Below, piece after piece: positions 62,731 to 64,000 of a stretch of DNA of 64,000 bases; within the stretch, counting starts at the first letter, position 1; each line of letters starts with the position of its first letter. Source of the DNA: Pseudothermotoga thermarum DSM 5069 (lineage in GTDB: Bacteria; Thermotogota; Thermotogae; Thermotogales; DSM-5069); assembly GCF_000217815.1 (NCBI RefSeq), contig NC_015707.1:1972014-2036013 (forward strand), in the 5' to 3' direction. The notes beneath the pieces were generated by a model that had not been told where the DNA came from, did not search any database, and was given only the letters and a program-made list of their open reading frames with translations. The position numbers and the translations under genes were made by a program.

Positions 62731-63393
62731 TTATACCAGCTCAAGTTCTCTTAAGCCATCCGTTGACAAAAGATGTTTACCGGGATTTTTAAGACAACGT
62801 TCGATAGCCGAAAGCACCAACAACTTGTGAGTAGGATTTTCAACGTAGTCTATCGTGTCTCCGTCTATTATCAAAGTGTTTGAATGATCAGTTTCGTTGA
62901 ACGTTTGGTCGTAAAAAAATTTGAGTTTTTCCCAATAGCTTTTTTCAACGTTTATTTCGTAATGCCTTCCACGCTTTTGGATTCTTTTTACAGCGGTGTC
63001 CACACTACACTTTATGTAGACAAGAAGCTTGCTTGGTTGAACGATCTTGTTAAAGGTTCGATAGAAACTTTCGTATATTTCGTACTCCAATTCGTCCAAA
63101 AGTCCTAGCTCTTTTTGCATTTTCACAAACACAAAATCGCCCATCATCGAGCGATCCATGACGGCTTTTTCAACGGAATTTGCTTGATTTATCTGTAAAA
63201 ATCTCTTGTGCAAGAAAAAAAGTTCCATGGTCAGGCACCATCTTCTTTTGTCTGTGTAGTACCTTTCTAAAATTCGATCCGCGATGGGATCCCCCATTTC
63301 GTAAAATCCTATCATACCCATTTCTTTTTCGAGAATTTCAACCAATGCGGTCTTACCTGCACCAACTGTTCCCTCAACGACTATCTCCAGCAT
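62731..63393 (-). CDS. Deoxynucleoside kinase, dGK/dAK type (copy 1)
   Basis: Phosphorylates deoxynucleosides for dNTP salvage. The 220-residue protein has the P-loop EGTVGAGKTALVEIL, the MDRSMMGDFVF (DRS) motif, and the lid RIQKRGRHYE. It is closely related to the neighbouring partial gene. The base specificity cannot be read from the sequence. It overlaps the neighbour by 20 bases. Confidence 0.9.
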   Translation of the reverse strand: MLEIVVEGTVGAGKTALVEILEKEMGMIGFYEMGDPIADRILERYYTDKRRWCLTMELFFLHKRFLQINQANSVEKAVMDRSMMGDFVFVKMQKELGLLDELEYEIYESFYRTFNKIVQPSKLLVYIKCSVDTAVKRIQKRGRHYEINVEKSYWEKLKFFYDQTFNETDHSNTLIIDGDTIDYVENPTHKLLVLSAIERCLKNPGKHLLSTDGLRELELV

Positions 63394-64000
63394 TTCTTAC
63401 ACTCCTTTTTACGCTTTTACCATCGTACTCGCAGATCACTTTTCTTTTCGACTTTAAAAGTTCTTTGATCAAATCGTCCAAACCTTCGAATTTTTCATCG
63501 ATATTGTCTGTGTTAACGACAAGGAGTGATGACAAATTGTAATTCGCAAAGTATTCTTCGTAGCATTGGTTCAAAACATACCAATAGTTTTTGTCAACCT
63601 TCAGCTCCCAGCTTCGTCCTCGCTTTTCAATCCTTTTGATTGCCGTTTCAGTTGAACATCTCAAATAAACCATCAACCTTGGAGCAGTTGCAAGTTTAAG
63701 AAGAGTTGTATGTAGATCTTTGTATATCTCGTACTCTAAATTGGTTAACTTGCCACACTTCAGCAAAGTCAAAGGAAAAATATGATCGCAGAATATCGAT
63801 CGATCCATTATTACATCGACTTTTTTCTTTGCAAGATCCATTTGTTCAAATCTTTTTGTCAAAAAATAAATTTGAAGTTGAAATCCCCATTTGGCTGGAT
63901 CTGCGTAGAATTTTTCGAGTATTTCAACCAATTTTTGATCCGATAGTTCGTATATTGGTTCCAAATTCAGCTTCTTCGACATCACCTCGATGAAAGTAGT
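63374..64000 (-). CDS. Deoxynucleoside kinase, dGK/dAK type (copy 2), truncated by window edge
   Basis: The frame is open to the window end, so the start and the P-loop lie outside; the first visible residues are TTFIEVM, which would follow a GKT. The 208 visible residues have MDRSIFCDHIF (DRS motif) and the lid RIEKRGRSWEL, and resemble copy 1. Tandem pairs of such kinases form heterodimers in some lactobacilli, so a heterodimer is a reasonable guess. It probably opens, or continues, the long minus-strand operon. Confidence 0.88.
   Translation of the reverse strand, partial: TTFIEVMSKKLNLEPIYELSDQKLVEILEKFYADPAKWGFQLQIYFLTKRFEQMDLAKKKVDVIMDRSIFCDHIFPLTLLKCGKLTNLEYEIYKDLHTTLLKLATAPRLMVYLRCSTETAIKRIEKRGRSWELKVDKNYWYVLNQCYEEYFANYNLSSLLVVNTDNIDEKFEGLDDLIKELLKSKRKVICEYDGKSVKRSVRNAGDSR

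Noticed and set aside
1-64000. CRISPR arrays, tRNA or rRNA genes, IS elements or prophage
   Set aside because: I scanned the gaps and found no regular repeats, cloverleaf-like segments, transposase-like frames or integrase genes.

Overview
This window is a densely packed bacterial chromosome segment that looks like Thermotogota (Thermotogae), probably a Thermotoga/Pseudothermotoga-type thermophile. The reasons are gene content and protein sequence character, many TTG and GTG starts behind strong Shine-Dalgarno sites, very short intergenic gaps, and local orders I associate with that phylum (rplU-prp-rpmA-rplM-rpsI then dnaG-rpoD; recA-recX-rny near pgsA and rimO; tilS-ftsH). The genus is inference. 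I saw no rRNA, tRNA, CRISPR array, IS element or prophage. No gene-free stretch exceeds about 240 bases.

Layout. 1-4.8 kb (+): the 3' part of tilS, ftsH, a small hot-dog-like protein and a radical SAM protein whose 3' end overlaps rpoD. 4.7-9.6 kb (-): an L21-Prp-L27-L13-S9 ribosomal operon with a structured leader, a terminator, then dnaG-rpoD. 9.7-16 kb (+): a three-gene module (membrane protein, DUF2089 zinc-ribbon/HTH protein, YvlB/SHOCT-like protein), then valS-folC-ruvA and an unknown gene. 16-18.8 kb (-): thrS and an HD-GYP protein. 18.9-30.4 kb (+): nagA, smc, a NUDIX hydrolase, an unknown gene, fliS, a GNAT protein, an MreD-like protein, mrdA (PBP2), a second radical SAM paralogue and a CPBP protease. 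30.4-37.4 kb (-): an oligopeptide/oligosaccharide ABC transporter (oppABCDF-like) with a hairpin between oppA and oppB, plus two small membrane proteins. 37.6-39.8 kb (+): tdh-kbl threonine degradation.

39.9-50.3 kb (-): a nucleotide-sugar pair (DegT aminotransferase and UDP-sugar dehydrogenase) led by a winged-helix/Rossmann regulator, then hppA split by an in-frame stop, then xseA-xseB-dxs-Asp23-fakA. 50.3-56.2 kb (+): a cyclophilin-like protein, a membrane-anchored unknown, Sir2, a PfkB kinase, pyrG and a subtilase that has lost its 5' end. 56.2-64 kb (-): a long operon of two deoxynucleoside kinases, a RodZ-like protein, a DUF4416 protein, rimO, pgsA, thpR, recA, recX and rny.

Most genes are housekeeping. 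The points I find most worth following are: the cleavable L27 leader encoded inside the gene of the protease expected to remove it; a likely L21 autoregulatory leader RNA; the regulator gene with a perfect palindrome next to its -10 and overlapping divergent promoters; the nonsense-split pyrophosphatase with a K+-independent signature; the DUF2089 module; the 5'-truncated subtilase; and three convergent gene pairs that overlap tail to tail.
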